DNA of 64,000 bases from Martinezella tropici (GTDB taxonomy: Bacteria; Pseudomonadota; Alphaproteobacteria; Rhizobiales; Rhizobiaceae). The stretch is taken from NCBI GenBank assembly GCA_000799755.1, contig JUHI01000001.1, forward strand, positions 310,001 to 374,000. Reading direction: 5' to 3'. The notes below the pieces were generated by a model. It was not told where the DNA came from. It saw only the letters and a list, made by a program, of their open reading frames with translations, and did no database searches. Positions 52,168 through 63,460 of the stretch are shown one piece after another; the first letter of the stretch is position 1, and each line of letters starts with the position of its first letter. A program made the position numbers and the translations under genes.

Positions 52168-55125
52168 GCTTCCGACCGTCGCCTGGAACACCTTGCGCAC
52201 CGCCTTCGACAAGCGCTTCAACTCCGCTTCCAGCGTGCGGATGTCCGGGCAGTCGCCGGCGCGGCAAACCAGTTCGATCAGGCCGGACGGCGTATTCTTC
52301 GGATCGAAGGTGCCGTCGATGCAGAGGCGGATCAGCTGCGACACTTCCGTATAAAGGTGCAGGGCCTTGAGGCAGACGTCCAGATCATTGCGGTCCATCA
52401 GGCTGCCGCCGAGCAATTTCAGCGCTTCGGCCGTGCTGAGGCCGTTTGCATCGATGCCGACGCCGCGGACGGGCGCGATCAGGCGCAGATATTGCGCGAT
52501 GAATTCGATATCGATCAGGCCGCCGGGGATGAGCTTCAGATCCCAGATGCTCTCCGCCGGCTTTTCCTGCTCGATGAGCGCACGCATCTCGCGGACATCC
52601 TTGGCGATCTTGGTAACGTCTCTCTTTGTCGAAAGAACCTCGCCGATGACGCGTTCGGCATCGTTCACCAATTCCTCGTCGCCGCAGATCAGCCGCGCCC
52701 GCGAAAGCGCCATGTGCTCCCAGGTCCAGGCTTCCTCGCGCTGATACTTCTCGAAGGAGTTAATGCGCGTGGCGACCGGGCCCTTGTTGCCCGAAGGCCG
52801 CAGGCGCATGTCGACCTCGTAGAGCACCCCCTCGGCCGTCGGCGCGGAAAGAGCGGCAATCAGGCGCTGGGTGATGCGCGTGAAATAACGCATGGCGTCC
52901 AGCGGCTTGGGACCGGAGGATTCTCCTGCCGCATCGTCGTAGTCATAGAGGAGGATAATATCGATGTCGGAGCCGGCCGAGAGTTCGAAACTGCCGAGCT
53001 TGCCCATTCCGACGACGGCAACCCGGCCGCCGGGATATTCGCCATGGGCCGCACGTATTTCCTGCATGACGGCGTCCAGCGCTGCCTCAACGATCAGATC
53101 GGCAAGGAAGGTAAAGGCGCGGGCCGCCATGATGCCGCCGATCGCACCCGTCAGCAGCCGAATGCCGATCAGGAAGCGTTGTTCGGACGCAAAGATGCGC
53201 AGCAGGTCCAGCGTCTCTTCATAATGCCTTGCCGGAGCCAGAAAGCTCTTCAAGCGTTCGGCCAGATAATCGCGCGTCGGCAGCTCGGCCATGAGCCTCG
53301 GGTCCAGCATGCCGTCAAAGACATGCGGCTTGGCTGCGATGATCTCGGCAAGTCGCGGCGCCGACGACATGATGTTGACGATCAGCGAAAGCAGCGCCGG
53401 ATTGGTGCTGAGCAGCGAAAAGAGCTGGATGCCCGCCGGCAGGCCGGATATGAAGCTGTCGAAACGCAGCAACGCCTTGTCGGCCCGTTTGCTTTCGCCG
53501 AAGACCCGCAATAGCTCCGGCGTCAGTTCCGTCAGCCGTTCGCGCGCTTCGACCGATTGCGTGGCGCGATATCGGCCGTAATGCCAGGTGCGGATGACAT
53601 TGGCGATGTCGGACGGCCTTTCGAAGCCCAGGCGGCGCAGCGTCTCCAGCGTATCGGGATCGTCGCCCTGGCCGGTAAAGACCAGATTGCCCGTTTCGGA
53701 CGAAAGCTTGGTTTCCTGCTCGAACAGGCGCGCATAACGACGCTCGACCGTCTTCAATGTCGCCACCAGCGCTTCGGAAAAGCTCGGCACATCGGCGAAA
53801 CCCATCATGTACGCGATGCGCCGAAGCTCCGCATCTGTTTCCGGCAGCAGATGCGTCTGCTCGTCGCGCACCATCTGGATGCGATGCTCGACATCACGCA
53901 GGAACCAGTAGGCCGCGGTCAGTTCGTCGCGCGTTTCCGCATCGATCCACTTCGCCTCGGTCAGTTCCGAAAGGGTTTGCTCCGTCGAGCGCGAACGCAA
54001 TGCCGGCATGCGGCCGCCGGCGATCAGCTGCTGCGTCTGCACGAAGAACTCGATCTCACGGATGCCGCCGCGGCCAAGCTTGACGTTGTGGCCCTTGACC
54101 GCGATCGCCCCATGTCCCTTGTGCACATGGATCTGGCGCTTGATGGAATGGATGTCTGCAATCGCGGCATAATCCAGATACTTGCGGAAGACGAAAGGCA
54201 CGAGATCGCGGATGAAAGCCTGACCGGCGGCAATGTCGCCACCAACGGGACGCGCCTTGATGAAGGCGGCGCGCTCCCAGTTCTGGCCCCTGCCCTCATA
54301 ATAGATCATCGCAGCGTCCACCGGGATCGCAAGCGGCGTCGAGCCGGGATCGGGACGCAGACGAAGATCGGTGCGGAAGACGTAACCGTCCGCCGTACGT
54401 TCCTGCAGGATGCGCACCAGCCGCCGCATCAACCGCGGAAAGATGTCGATCGCGTCATCCGGATCGGGAACGATGCCCGCCATCTCGTCGAAGAAGACGA
54501 CCAGATCGATATCGGAGGAATAGTTCAGCTCTTCCGCGCCGAGCTTGCCCATGCCGAGCACGATCAGGCCGGATCTTTGGCTCGGCGCGGCAGGATCGGG
54601 AATCACGATCTTGCCGGCCTCGTGCGCCGACAGCAGCAGATGATCGATGGCAGCGGAGATGGAAGCCTCCGCAAGCCTGCTCAGCCAGCGCGTCGTCACC
54701 TTGCCATCGTAGATGCGCGCGAGATCGGCGAGCGCGACCAGAAACGAGGCGCGGCGCTTGGCGATACGCAAACGGCTCATCACCTCGGATTCGGAAGGAG
54801 AAGCGTCTTCGCCTTCCGCCGGCAACCAGGCGCGCCTGGCTGCCTCGACCAAGGCTTCGATCTGCGGCGACAACGGCTTCTCGATCGCGGCGACGAGCAG
54901 CCGCGGTTCGAGATTGGCGATTTCTCGCAGATGAGGAGAAAGGGCAAGCGCGGCGACGACAAAATCCCGCAACGGGCTCTCGCCTGCAAGCAGATCGGCG
55001 ACGACAGGCTCAGCCCCGGCAATCTGCTTGAGATCCGCAAGCGTAGACTTCGCTTCCGTCTGGTTCAGCGGGCGCAACCGTCCGGGCGAAACATCCCGCA
55101 GCAAGTCGCTTTGCGTCGTCGTCAT
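52165..55125 (-). CDS. glnE: Bifunctional glutamine synthetase adenylyltransferase/deadenylyltransferase
   Basis: This 986-residue protein has two nucleotidyltransferase domains, each with its own metal-binding SDID motif: ELNYSSDIDLVVFFDE in the deadenylylating N-terminal half and ELSAGSDIDIILLYDY in the adenylylating C-terminal half. Helical linker domains lie between and after. It adds or removes AMP on GlnA in response to the PII protein and nitrogen status. Length and order are as in the family. It is convergent with pleC. Confidence 0.96.
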   Translation of the reverse strand: MTTTQSDLLRDVSPGRLRPLNQTEAKSTLADLKQIAGAEPVVADLLAGESPLRDFVVAALALSPHLREIANLEPRLLVAAIEKPLSPQIEALVEAARRAWLPAEGEDASPSESEVMSRLRIAKRRASFLVALADLARIYDGKVTTRWLSRLAEASISAAIDHLLLSAHEAGKIVIPDPAAPSQRSGLIVLGMGKLGAEELNYSSDIDLVVFFDEMAGIVPDPDDAIDIFPRLMRRLVRILQERTADGYVFRTDLRLRPDPGSTPLAIPVDAAMIYYEGRGQNWERAAFIKARPVGGDIAAGQAFIRDLVPFVFRKYLDYAAIADIHSIKRQIHVHKGHGAIAVKGHNVKLGRGGIREIEFFVQTQQLIAGGRMPALRSRSTEQTLSELTEAKWIDAETRDELTAAYWFLRDVEHRIQMVRDEQTHLLPETDAELRRIAYMMGFADVPSFSEALVATLKTVERRYARLFEQETKLSSETGNLVFTGQGDDPDTLETLRRLGFERPSDIANVIRTWHYGRYRATQSVEARERLTELTPELLRVFGESKRADKALLRFDSFISGLPAGIQLFSLLSTNPALLSLIVNIMSSAPRLAEIIAAKPHVFDGMLDPRLMAELPTRDYLAERLKSFLAPARHYEETLDLLRIFASEQRFLIGIRLLTGAIGGIMAARAFTFLADLIVEAALDAVMQEIRAAHGEYPGGRVAVVGMGKLGSFELSAGSDIDIILLYDYDDAAGESSGPKPLDAMRYFTRITQRLIAALSAPTAEGVLYEVDMRLRPSGNKGPVATRINSFEKYQREEAWTWEHMALSRARLICGDEELVNDAERVIGEVLSTKRDVTKIAKDVREMRALIEQEKPAESIWDLKLIPGGLIDIEFIAQYLRLIAPVRGVGIDANGLSTAEALKLLGGSLMDRNDLDVCLKALHLYTEVSQLIRLCIDGTFDPKNTPSGLIELVCRAGDCPDIRTLEAELKRLSKAVRKVFQATVGS

Positions 55126-55165
55126 GCAGTTCTCCCCAACAGCAGGCGGATACTGCAGGATTAAC

Positions 55166-56581
55166 CTATTGTTTCTGCATGGGGAAGATCATGGTGACCG
55201 TTAATCCCTTTGCATCCGGACTATCGGGAACGGTGTCCGAAAGCTCCAGCCGGCCGCCATGCAACTCCATGACGGCCTCCACCAGCGCCAGGCCAAGGCC
55301 CGTACCCGGCTTGGAGCGGCTCTCGTCCAGACGGAAGAAGCGCTTGACGACATCGGCGCGCTGATGCGCGGGAATGCCTGGCCCGTGGTCGGCGACCGCA
55401 AGCGTCACGGCTTCACTCGTATGCGCCAGCTTGAAGGTGATCGTCTGCTCGCCATTGCAGCCCGTCGCATATTTGAGGGCGTTGTCGATCAGATTGAAAA
55501 GCGCCTGGCCAATGAGCTCGCGATTACCCTGCACCTCGACCTCGGGCGGGATATCAGCCGTCAACGTCAGGCCTGCTTCCTCGGCGACCGGCTCATAGAG
55601 TTCGGCCGTATCGGCAACGATGGAGGACAGGTCGACGGCCGTCATTTCGGCAGCCACCGATCCCGCCTCGACGCGAGAAATCATGAGGAGCGCGTTGAAC
55701 GTGCGGATCAGCTGATCGGATTCGCCGATGATACCCTCAAGCGCGGTGCGGCGACCGTCGGTGTCGGCATTGTCGAGCGCATCGGCGGCCTTGTTGCGCA
55801 GGCGCGTGAGCGGAGTCTTCAGGTCATGCGCGATATTGTCGGAGACCTGCCGCAGCCCCTCGTTCAGTTTCTCGATGCGCCCGAGCATGGCGTTCAGCGA
55901 TGCGGACATGCGGTCGAATTCGTCGCCGGAGCCGCCGACGGGCAGGCGCTGCGAGAGATCGCCCGCCATGATCTTGCGACTGGCATCCGTCATGCGGTCG
56001 ATGCGCTTCAGCGCGTTGCGGCCGATACCAAACCAGATGACCAGCGCGCCGAGACCCATGATCGCCAGAGCCAGCATCAGCGCCTGGCGCACCAGCACAC
56101 GGAACCGTTCCGGCTCGCCAAGGTCGCGGCCGATCAGGATGCGCAGACCATTGTCGAGGATGAAGATATTGGCGATCGCCAAGTGCTGGCGCTCCGGATC
56201 GTTGGAGGCGTCGGTATAGCGCTCATAGATGAAGGGCAGTTCCGTCCAACCGGCGGCGCCAAGCACGCCAGGCTGCACCGAGGCGACGTTACCGGCCAGG
56301 ATATCGCCGGAGGGGCCAGCAATGACATAAAGGTTGGCGCCTGGCTGGCGCGCACGCCGCTCCATGGTGCGCAGAAGCAGGTTCAGCCCGCCGATGTCGT
56401 ACGCGCGCTTGACCTGATTGACCTCCTGCTGGACGGCGTCGCGGATCTGCCCCGTCAGCAGCCGTTCGGACATGGCCGTGACGTAAAAGACAAGCGTCGC
56501 GGCGCAAAGCGCAAAGAGAAGGATGTAAAGGGCTGAAAGTCGGACTGCAGTGGACTTGAAGAGGACGCGGAAGCGGCTCAT
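55166..56581 (-). CDS. Two-component sensor histidine kinase
   Basis: This 471-residue classical kinase has a TM helix at 15-37, a periplasmic domain, TM helix 164-186, HAMP 187-240, HisKA with His252 (SDNIAHDLKTPLTRLRNK), and HATPase_c with ADHGPGIP and GTGLGLALVEAV. It is four bases overlapped by the response-regulator gene upstream. The neighbour degP suggests envelope-stress sensing, but the signal is not known. Confidence 0.92.
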   Translation of the reverse strand: MSRFRVLFKSTAVRLSALYILLFALCAATLVFYVTAMSERLLTGQIRDAVQQEVNQVKRAYDIGGLNLLLRTMERRARQPGANLYVIAGPSGDILAGNVASVQPGVLGAAGWTELPFIYERYTDASNDPERQHLAIANIFILDNGLRILIGRDLGEPERFRVLVRQALMLALAIMGLGALVIWFGIGRNALKRIDRMTDASRKIMAGDLSQRLPVGGSGDEFDRMSASLNAMLGRIEKLNEGLRQVSDNIAHDLKTPLTRLRNKAADALDNADTDGRRTALEGIIGESDQLIRTFNALLMISRVEAGSVAAEMTAVDLSSIVADTAELYEPVAEEAGLTLTADIPPEVEVQGNRELIGQALFNLIDNALKYATGCNGEQTITFKLAHTSEAVTLAVADHGPGIPAHQRADVVKRFFRLDESRSKPGTGLGLALVEAVMELHGGRLELSDTVPDSPDAKGLTVTMIFPMQKQ

Positions 56582-57255
56582 CCCTCGTCCTTGATCATGT
56601 ACCCGGCGCCGCGGATCGTCTTCAGCAACGGCTGGCTGAAATCCTTCTCGATCTTGGAACGCAGGCGCGAAACGTGGACGTCGATCACATTCGTCTGCGG
56701 ATCGAAATGATAGTCCCAGACATTTTCGAGCAGCATGGTGCGGGTCACGACCTGGCCGGCATTCTTCATCAGATATTCCAGCAGGCGGAATTCGCGCGGC
56801 TGCAGCAGGATTTCCTTGCCGCCACGGCGCACCTCATGCGAGAGGCGATCGAGTTCGAGATCGCCGACACGGTAGAGAACATCCTGCTCCGGCGTACCCT
56901 TGCGGCGGCCGAGCACCTCGACACGTGCCAGCAGCTCGCTGAAAGCATAGGGCTTCGGCAGATAATCGTCGCCGCCGGCGCGCAGGCCCGTGACGCGATC
57001 GTCGACCTGGCCGAGCGCGGAAAGGATGAGGACCGGCGTATGCACGCCCTTGCGGCGCAGTTCGCTGATGACGGACAGCCCGTCGCGTCGCGGCAACATG
57101 CGATCGATGATGGCGACATCGTAGGTGTTCTCGGTGCCCATGAAGAGACCGCTCTCGCCGTCGCTCGCGTGATCGGCAATGATGCCTGCCTCGCGAAACG
57201 CCTTGGTGAGATAGGCCGCCGCTTCGAGATCGTCTTCGATGATCAGAATCTTCAT
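56578..57255 (-). CDS. OmpR-family response regulator
   Basis: This protein of about 225 residues has a receiver domain with phospho-accepting Asp51 (DVAIIDRMLPRRDGLS) and a winged-helix output domain (LLQPREFRLLEYLMKNAGQV, then TNVIDVHVSRLRSKIE). The ATG at 57255 begins the receiver fold directly, but the frame continues to an ATG at 57336 preceded by AGGTG, so a 27-residue N-terminal extension is possible. It overlaps the kinase gene by four bases and lies 186 bases downstream of degP on the same strand. Confidence 0.92.
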   Translation of the reverse strand: MKILIIEDDLEAAAYLTKAFREAGIIADHASDGESGLFMGTENTYDVAIIDRMLPRRDGLSVISELRRKGVHTPVLILSALGQVDDRVTGLRAGGDDYLPKPYAFSELLARVEVLGRRKGTPEQDVLYRVGDLELDRLSHEVRRGGKEILLQPREFRLLEYLMKNAGQVVTRTMLLENVWDYHFDPQTNVIDVHVSRLRSKIEKDFSQPLLKTIRGAGYMIKDEG

Positions 57256-57440
57256 GTGAGCGACATTACCTGCCGAGGCAGCCTCGGCACAACCAGAATC
57301 GGAAGAGTTCACGGCATGTTGGCCAGCGGTTGTCATCTTTCACCTGCCTTGGAGCCAGTCATCTTTGACATGTTCAAAAAGGAAGCCGCGCAAGCCGTGG
57401 CCTGCGCGGCTTCCCAAATGCATTCTATCGACTGAGGAGA

Positions 57441-58997
57441 TCAGCCGGCGTTGATCGGCAGGGCAACGAAGCGGCTGCCGTCACCGGACTGAATCTGGAA
57501 CAGGGCGCGCGTGCGGCCGTCCTTCTTCGCCTGCTCGATGACCTTGGCGATGTCGCCCGCGTTCGAAACCTGCTGGTTGTTGACCGAGGTGATCTTCTCG
57601 CCTTCCTTCACGCCCTTGTCGGCGGCATCGGAGTCGGGGTCGACCGCAGTGATCGCGACCCCCTTGCCATCATCGGAGGGGCCGACGGTAAGACCGAGGT
57701 CGGCGAGAGCCTTTTCAGAAGACGGCTGCTGCGGCTGCTGATCTTGCTGAGAATCGTCGTTGGAAGCTTGGTTCTGATCGGCCGGCAGCGTGCCGAGCTC
57801 AACCGTGACCGACTGCGACTTGCCGCCGCGCCACAGCGAAACCTCGACCTTGGAGCCCGGCTGCATGGCGCCGATGCGGCGCGCGAGATCGCGCGGGTCC
57901 TTGACCGGATCGCCATTGACGGCAGTGACGACGTCGCCGTTCTTGATGCCGGCCTTCTGGCCCGGCGAACCGTCCTGCGGGGAAACGACGAGCGCACCGC
58001 TCGCTTCGGAAAGGCCGAGGGATTCGGCGATATCCTTGGTGACGGGCTGGATCTGTACGCCAAGCCAACCGCGCGAAACCGTGCCGGTCTTGATCAGATC
58101 GGTCACGACGTCCTTGGCGGTGGTGGCCGGAATGGCGAAGGCGATGCCGACGCTGCCGCCCGACTGCGAGAAGATGGCCGTATTGATGCCGACCACCTGA
58201 CCGTTGAGGTTGAAGGTCGGGCCGCCGGAATTGCCCTTGTTCACCGGCGCATCGATCTGAATGTAGTCGTCATAGGGGCCGGAATGGATGTCGCGGCCGC
58301 GAGCCGATACGATACCTGCGGTCACCGTGCCGCCGAGACCGAAGGGATTGCCGACGGCAACGACCCAATCGCCGACGCGGACCTTGGAGTCGTCGGCCCA
58401 GCCGACATAGGTGAACTTCTTGCCTTTGGGATCGACCTTCAGGACGGCAAGATCGGTGCGGCTATCCTTGCCGACGAGCTTGGCATCGAGTTCGGTGCCA
58501 TCATTGAGGACAACGACGAAGGCGGCGCCGTCGGAAACGACGTGATTGTTGGTGACGATGTAGCCATCTTCCGAGACGAAGAAGCCGGACCCTTGAGCGA
58601 CCGGGCGCAGTCGGCCCTTGTCCTCGGGGCTCTTGGGCTGGTTCTGGCCATGCTGCTGACCGCGGCCCTGCTGCTGTTCGAACTGGCGGAAGAACTTCTT
58701 CAGCGGGTGGTCATCAGGAAGATCATCGAAGCCACGGCCGAGACCAAAGGAATCATCGTCATCGGCAACCGGGTTGATACGGGATTCGACACGAACCGAA
58801 ACGACGGCCGGCGACACTGCATCCACCACATTGGCAAAGCTCGGAACCTGCGGCGCCTGAACATTGACGGCATCGGCGTAGGCACCGGTGACCACAGCCG
58901 GAACACCCGTAGCCAGAGCAGCGACAGCGAGGCCGGCGACGACGGAAGCCTTCATAGCGGTGCTGCGGGACAAGGTGTCCTTGATATTCCTGAACAT
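57441..58997 (-). CDS. degP: DegP/DegQ-family periplasmic serine protease
   Basis: This 518-residue HtrA protease has a signal sequence (to about residue 42, AALATGVPAVVTGAYA), a trypsin-like domain with the triad His152 (TNNHVVSDG), Asp182 (SRTDLAVL) and Ser257 (GNSGGPTF), and two PDZ domains, about 285-380 and 425-515. Glutamine-rich segments occur before the protease domain and between the PDZ domains. It degrades or refolds misfolded periplasmic proteins. ATG 58997 follows AGAGGT; a longer frame to 59060 is less likely. It is between ccmH and a two-component pair. Confidence 0.94.
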   Translation of the reverse strand: MFRNIKDTLSRSTAMKASVVAGLAVAALATGVPAVVTGAYADAVNVQAPQVPSFANVVDAVSPAVVSVRVESRINPVADDDDSFGLGRGFDDLPDDHPLKKFFRQFEQQQGRGQQHGQNQPKSPEDKGRLRPVAQGSGFFVSEDGYIVTNNHVVSDGAAFVVVLNDGTELDAKLVGKDSRTDLAVLKVDPKGKKFTYVGWADDSKVRVGDWVVAVGNPFGLGGTVTAGIVSARGRDIHSGPYDDYIQIDAPVNKGNSGGPTFNLNGQVVGINTAIFSQSGGSVGIAFAIPATTAKDVVTDLIKTGTVSRGWLGVQIQPVTKDIAESLGLSEASGALVVSPQDGSPGQKAGIKNGDVVTAVNGDPVKDPRDLARRIGAMQPGSKVEVSLWRGGKSQSVTVELGTLPADQNQASNDDSQQDQQPQQPSSEKALADLGLTVGPSDDGKGVAITAVDPDSDAADKGVKEGEKITSVNNQQVSNAGDIAKVIEQAKKDGRTRALFQIQSGDGSRFVALPINAG

Positions 58998-59165
58998 ATG
59001 CGAGTTACCTCTTCTTTTCTCGTCGGATTTGCGCCGGCGCAACCGGCTATGGTTCGTCATGGTACAGATATAGGGCGTGACACCTTACAGCGAACTGTCC
59101 GCCCCATGAAAAATTCGTAATGTAAGGAAATCGTTGCAATGACGTGACGAAAGATGACGGCCGCG

Positions 59166-59672
59166 TCACTTTCCCAGGATGTCTTTCAATTGCGCTTCTT
59201 CCTCGGCGCTCAGGGGTCTGCCGGTGGGTTTGCCGGCACGACGGCGCGCATAGACGGCAAGGGCCAGTCCGCCTACGACGAAGAGCACGATCGGCGCGCC
59301 CCAGAGAATATAGGTCTTTTCACTCAGGCGCGGCTTGAGCAGGACAAATTCGCCATAGCGGGAGACGATATAATCGAGCACCTGCTGATCGCTATCGCCA
59401 TCGGTGAGGCGCTTGCGCACGAGCAAGCGCAGGTCGCGGGCGAGATCGGCGTTGGAATCATCGATGGATTGATTCTGGCAAACCATGCAGCGCAACTCAG
59501 CGGAGATCGTTCGCGCCCGCGCTTCCATAGCCGGATCGGGCAGGACCTCATCCGGATTGACGGCAAAGGCGCTCATCGGCAACAGAAGCCCGACAAGACA
59601 GAGAAGCACCCTCATGGTGCCGCCGAGACCCCGAAAGCGGGCAAAGCGCGATCTCGCCCGATCGCTGCTCAT
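59166..59672 (-). CDS. ccmH: Cytochrome c maturation protein CcmH/CycL
   Basis: This 168-residue protein has a signal/TM N-terminus, the reducing LRCMVCQNQ motif with Cys62 and Cys65, and a C-terminal TM helix ([20 protein letters not shown]). It reduces apocytochrome c disulfides for haem ligation. ATG 59672 gives a 4-base ATGA overlap with ccmF, so the start is favoured over 59615. It is the last gene of ccmIEFH. Confidence 0.94.
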   Translation of the reverse strand: MSSDRARSRFARFRGLGGTMRVLLCLVGLLLPMSAFAVNPDEVLPDPAMEARARTISAELRCMVCQNQSIDDSNADLARDLRLLVRKRLTDGDSDQQVLDYIVSRYGEFVLLKPRLSEKTYILWGAPIVLFVVGGLALAVYARRRAGKPTGRPLSAEEEAQLKDILGK

Positions 59673-61657
59673 TCGGCGGGCTCCATCGCCGGGCGAACCG
59701 GCTTCGCCTTGCGGCTCGGCGCGCCGACGCGCAGGCGGCGATCACTCAGCGATACGAAGCCGCCAATCGCCATGACGAGTGCCCCCATCCAGATGCAGAG
59801 GATGAACGGCTTCCACCAGATGCGCACGACCATACCGCCATCCTGGCTGGCGTCGCCGACCGATACGTAGAGTTGATTGAGACCCAGTGTCAGAATGCCG
59901 GATTCGGTGGTGGCCGTGCGGCTCGCGGTGAAGACACGCTTGGAAGACGACATTTCAGCAAAGGCGACTCCGCCGCGGCTGATCGTGAAATGTGCTCGAT
60001 CCTCCGTATAGTTCGGGCCGACCGCCGGCTGCATCCCGTCGAAACGCAGGCTGTAGCCGCCCAGCTCCGCCGTCTCGCCCGGCTTCATGCTGGTAATATG
60101 TTCCGCCTCGAAGGTCGTCACAGCGACGATGCCGAGTACGGTGATACCAAGACCCGCATGGGCAAGTGCCGTGCCGAAAGCAGAGCGCGGCAGCCCGCTC
60201 AGCCGGCGCCAGGCGACACCGGCCGCCACCTTGCCGACGCCGGCGCGATACCAGAGATCGGCCAAGGCACCGAAGACCAGGAAGAAGCCGGCGGCGAGGC
60301 CGAGAGCAGCCAACACCGGTCCGCCGTGCTTGATATAGAACAGGACAAGGCCCGCCAGGAATGCAAGGCCCGCGACGACATAAAGCCTCTGCAGCGCGCC
60401 GAGAAGATCGCCGCGTTTCCATGCAAGCAGCGGGCCGAACGGCACGGCGATCAGGATCGGCGTCATCAGCAACCCGAAGGTCATGTTGAAGAAGGGCGGG
60501 CCGACGGAGATCTTGTCGCCGGTCAGCGTTTCGAGGGCGAGCGGATAGAGCGTGCCGGTCAGCACCGTGCCGCAGGCAACTGTCAGGATCAGATTGTTCA
60601 GCACCAGCGCGCCCTCGCGCGAGATTGGCGCGAACAGGCCGCCGGCGGCAAGCTTCGGCGCGCGCAGGGCAAAGAGCGACAGCGCACCGCCGATGAAGAC
60701 GAGGAGAATGCAGAGAATGAAGATGCCGCGTGTCGGATCGCTGGCGAAGGAATGCACTGATGTCAGCACGCCGGAACGGACGAGGAAGGTGCCAAGCAGC
60801 GAGAGCGAGAAGGTCAGGATCGCCAGCAGCACCGTCCAGATTTTCAGGGCGTCGCGCTTCTCCATGACCAGCGCAGAATGCAGTAGGGCGGTGCCGGCAA
60901 GCCAGGGCATGAAGGAGGCATTTTCCACCGGGTCCCAGAACCACCAGCCGCCCCAGCCGAGCTCGTAATAGGCCCAGTAGGAGCCCATGGCGATGCCGAG
61001 CGTCAGGAAGCTCCAGGCGGCCAATGTCCATGGCCGCACCCAGCGCGCCCAAGCGGCATCGATACGGCCTTCCAGAAGCGCTGCAACGGCAAAGGAGAAG
61101 CAAACGGAGAAGCCGACATAACCGAGATAGAGCAAAGGCGGATGGATCGCCAGCCCGATATCCTGAAGAATGGGGTTGAGGTCCTTGCCCTCGGCAGGTG
61201 CCGGGTTCAGTCGAATGAAGGGATTGGACGTGAGCAGGATGAAGACCAGAAAGGCCGAGGAGATCCAGGCCTGCACGGCAAGCACGTTGGCGCGCAGCAC
61301 GTCAGGCAGATTGCGTCCGAAAAGCGCGACGAGCGCGCTAAACAGAGCCAGGATCAGCAGCCAGAGCATCATCGATCCCTCGTGATTGCCCCATACGCCG
61401 GAAATCTTGAAGATCTGCGGCATCAGCGAATGGGAATTGGCCCAGACGTTGAGGACGGAGAAATCGGAGGCGACGTAAGCGTAGGTCAGCACGGCGAAGG
61501 AGAAGGCAACCAGCAGGAACATGACGATCGAGCCGATCGGCGCGATATCCATCATCGACACGTCACCGCGCCGGGCACCGATCACGGGCAGGATGGAGAC
61601 GATGAGGGCGGTCGCGAGCGCCAGCACCAGGGCATAATGTCCGAGCTCGATGATCAT
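59669..61657 (-). CDS. ccmF: Haem lyase subunit CcmF/CycK
   Basis: This polytopic protein of about 662 residues has the haem-handling tryptophan-rich WWD motif [20 protein letters not shown] and the conserved periplasmic histidines of CcmF. With CcmH and CcmI it joins haem from holo-CcmE to apocytochrome c. ATG 61657 overlaps the ccmE stop (ATGA) and has GAGGAGG upstream; a 5' ATG at 61681 is less likely. About fourteen membrane helices are seen. Confidence 0.95.
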   Translation of the reverse strand: MIIELGHYALVLALATALIVSILPVIGARRGDVSMMDIAPIGSIVMFLLVAFSFAVLTYAYVASDFSVLNVWANSHSLMPQIFKISGVWGNHEGSMMLWLLILALFSALVALFGRNLPDVLRANVLAVQAWISSAFLVFILLTSNPFIRLNPAPAEGKDLNPILQDIGLAIHPPLLYLGYVGFSVCFSFAVAALLEGRIDAAWARWVRPWTLAAWSFLTLGIAMGSYWAYYELGWGGWWFWDPVENASFMPWLAGTALLHSALVMEKRDALKIWTVLLAILTFSLSLLGTFLVRSGVLTSVHSFASDPTRGIFILCILLVFIGGALSLFALRAPKLAAGGLFAPISREGALVLNNLILTVACGTVLTGTLYPLALETLTGDKISVGPPFFNMTFGLLMTPILIAVPFGPLLAWKRGDLLGALQRLYVVAGLAFLAGLVLFYIKHGGPVLAALGLAAGFFLVFGALADLWYRAGVGKVAAGVAWRRLSGLPRSAFGTALAHAGLGITVLGIVAVTTFEAEHITSMKPGETAELGGYSLRFDGMQPAVGPNYTEDRAHFTISRGGVAFAEMSSSKRVFTASRTATTESGILTLGLNQLYVSVGDASQDGGMVVRIWWKPFILCIWMGALVMAIGGFVSLSDRRLRVGAPSRKAKPVRPAMEPAE

Positions 61658-62103
61658 TGGCTGGCCTCCTCGCCCTTCCACACGCCATCGGCTTTCAGCT
61701 TGTCGGCGACCTGCTTCGGCATGTAGCGCTCATCATGCTTGGCGAGCACGCTGTCGGCAACGAAAACGTCGCTGCCCGGCTCGAACTTGCCTTCGGTCAC
61801 GACCCCCTGCCCCTCGCGGAACAGATCCGGCAGGATGCCGTCATACTTGACCTTGATCGTATCGGTACCATCGGTCACCGTGAACTGAACCTGCGTGCCC
61901 TGACCACGAACGATCGACCTCTCGCCGACAAGGCCGCCCAAGCGGATCAGCGTTCCGGCGCCGACCGGCGTCTTGGCCAAATCCGCTGGCATGTAGAAAT
62001 AGGCGACCGACTGGCTGAAGGCGAAGAGGACGAGCAGCACGGCGGCGGCTATGAAACCCATGCCGCCGGCAATGACTGCCAGGCGTTTCTGCTTGCGGGT
62101 CAT
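61654..62103 (-). CDS. ccmE: Haem chaperone CcmE/CycJ
   Basis: This 149-residue protein has one TM helix and a periplasmic OB-fold. The covalent haem histidine is His123 with Tyr127 in [10 protein letters not shown] (the HxxxY motif). It carries haem from CcmC to CcmF. Its ends overlap ccmI and ccmF by four bases each, so the operon is tightly coupled. Confidence 0.96.
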   Translation of the reverse strand: MTRKQKRLAVIAGGMGFIAAAVLLVLFAFSQSVAYFYMPADLAKTPVGAGTLIRLGGLVGERSIVRGQGTQVQFTVTDGTDTIKVKYDGILPDLFREGQGVVTEGKFEPGSDVFVADSVLAKHDERYMPKQVADKLKADGVWKGEEASQ

Positions 62104-63242
62104 TGCTGCGTCACCTCCGTCGGCAGTCCCAATTCCTTGGCCAGCGCCAGAAGCTGCTGACCTTCTCCTCCATCGGCCGGGAAAGCCGCAAGGCCGCGCT
62201 TCAGCGCGTCCACGGCACGATCCCGGTCGTTCAAGACGGCGTAGGAGCGGATCAGCCGCATCCAGCCTTCGAAATTCTTCGGGTCTTCCTTGAGCTTGGC
62301 ATCAAGGCTATCGACCATGCCCCGGATCATCTGCTGGCGATCGCCGCTGCTCAGCGCATTCGCCGCGGCGACATCCTCCGCGGTTGGATTGCCGGGAGCG
62401 TTGGCATTCGCGGATGCCACGGCCTGGCCCCCATTCTTGACGATATGCTCGTTAACGGCGGCGAGCCAGGGCGCACTCGGCGGCGACTGTTTCGCCAGAG
62501 CCTCGAAGGCCGTCTTCGCGTCCGCTGCCTTACCCTCCTGTTCCAGCGCCAGTGCCAGATAGAAAAGCGTACGGGGATTTGCGGCATCGAGCGCCAGCGA
62601 CTGCTGCAGCACACCCCGCGCCTCCGCCGTCACGACCCCGTTGGCCTTCACCACGAGAACTTCACCCAGATCGCCGAGACGCGCAGCATTCGGCCCCAAC
62701 AGGCGGATGACGTTGCGATAGGCAAGCTCGGCATCGCCGATACGGTTTGTCTTGAAGTAGATCGGCGCGAGAACCTCCCAGCCCTTGGCGTCATCCGGGT
62801 TCCTGGCCAGATGCTGCTCGATCTTGACGATCGAAATGGCGAGATCGTTTCCGGGCTTTTCAAGCCGCGCTTCCAGCGGTTGCGCCGGCAAGCCGGGATC
62901 GCCATTGGCGAGATAGAGACAGAGGCCTACGGCCGGAAGAATGACAATGATGAAGGCCTGGGCGAGACGATAGCCACCATGAACAGGCGATTTCGCCTCC
63001 GTCTTCTCGTCCTTGGCGGCCGCAATGAGACGCCGGCCGATCTCGGCGCGGGCATAGCCGGCCTCTTGCACCGAGATGAGACCACCAGCCAGATCGCGGT
63101 CCAGCTCGCGAAGCTGATCCCGGTAGACCTCGGCCTCTCCGGAACGACAGTCCTCCGCCTCTTTCGCACCACGCAGAAGAGGGTAGAGCAGCACAGCGCC
63201 GACAACAGCCGTCAGAACGGCCACGAGAATCCAGAACAGCAT
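62100..63242 (-). CDS. ccmI: Cytochrome c maturation protein CcmI/CycH
   Basis: This 380-residue protein has two N-terminal TM helices ([20 protein letters not shown] and [19 protein letters not shown]) around a leucine-zipper-like cytoplasmic loop, followed by periplasmic TPR repeats ([20 protein letters not shown]). It chaperones apocytochrome c to the haem lyase. First gene of ccmIEFH; its promoter should lie in 63243-63460. Confidence 0.93.
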   Translation of the reverse strand: MLFWILVAVLTAVVGAVLLYPLLRGAKEAEDCRSGEAEVYRDQLRELDRDLAGGLISVQEAGYARAEIGRRLIAAAKDEKTEAKSPVHGGYRLAQAFIIVILPAVGLCLYLANGDPGLPAQPLEARLEKPGNDLAISIVKIEQHLARNPDDAKGWEVLAPIYFKTNRIGDAELAYRNVIRLLGPNAARLGDLGEVLVVKANGVVTAEARGVLQQSLALDAANPRTLFYLALALEQEGKAADAKTAFEALAKQSPPSAPWLAAVNEHIVKNGGQAVASANANAPGNPTAEDVAAANALSSGDRQQMIRGMVDSLDAKLKEDPKNFEGWMRLIRSYAVLNDRDRAVDALKRGLAAFPADGGEGQQLLALAKELGLPTEVTQQ

Positions 63243-63460
63243 AAACGCCCAATACTTTAACGGCGCGCTTATTCCAACCGGGAAAGGCTATCTGACGAAG
63301 ATTTGAGGCGTTTGGCCGCGCTTGGCGTATGTTTTTCCAGGCAGGTGCACAGTGCCCAAAGATCGAATGAAACGACGATTGACCCAATATCCGAGAGCAG
63401 TTCGACAGCGCAACGGCCTCGTTGCAGCGCTGCCGCACTCTCTCCCGCAAAGATGAGATC

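Noticed and set aside
53557..55164. 535-codon open frame on the plus strand opposite glnE
   Set aside because: It is a shadow of glnE, whose two SDID motifs confirm the minus-strand gene.
57744..59120. Long plus-strand frame opposite degP
   Set aside because: The degP catalytic triad and PDZ domains are on the minus strand; the opposite frame has low complexity and no motif.
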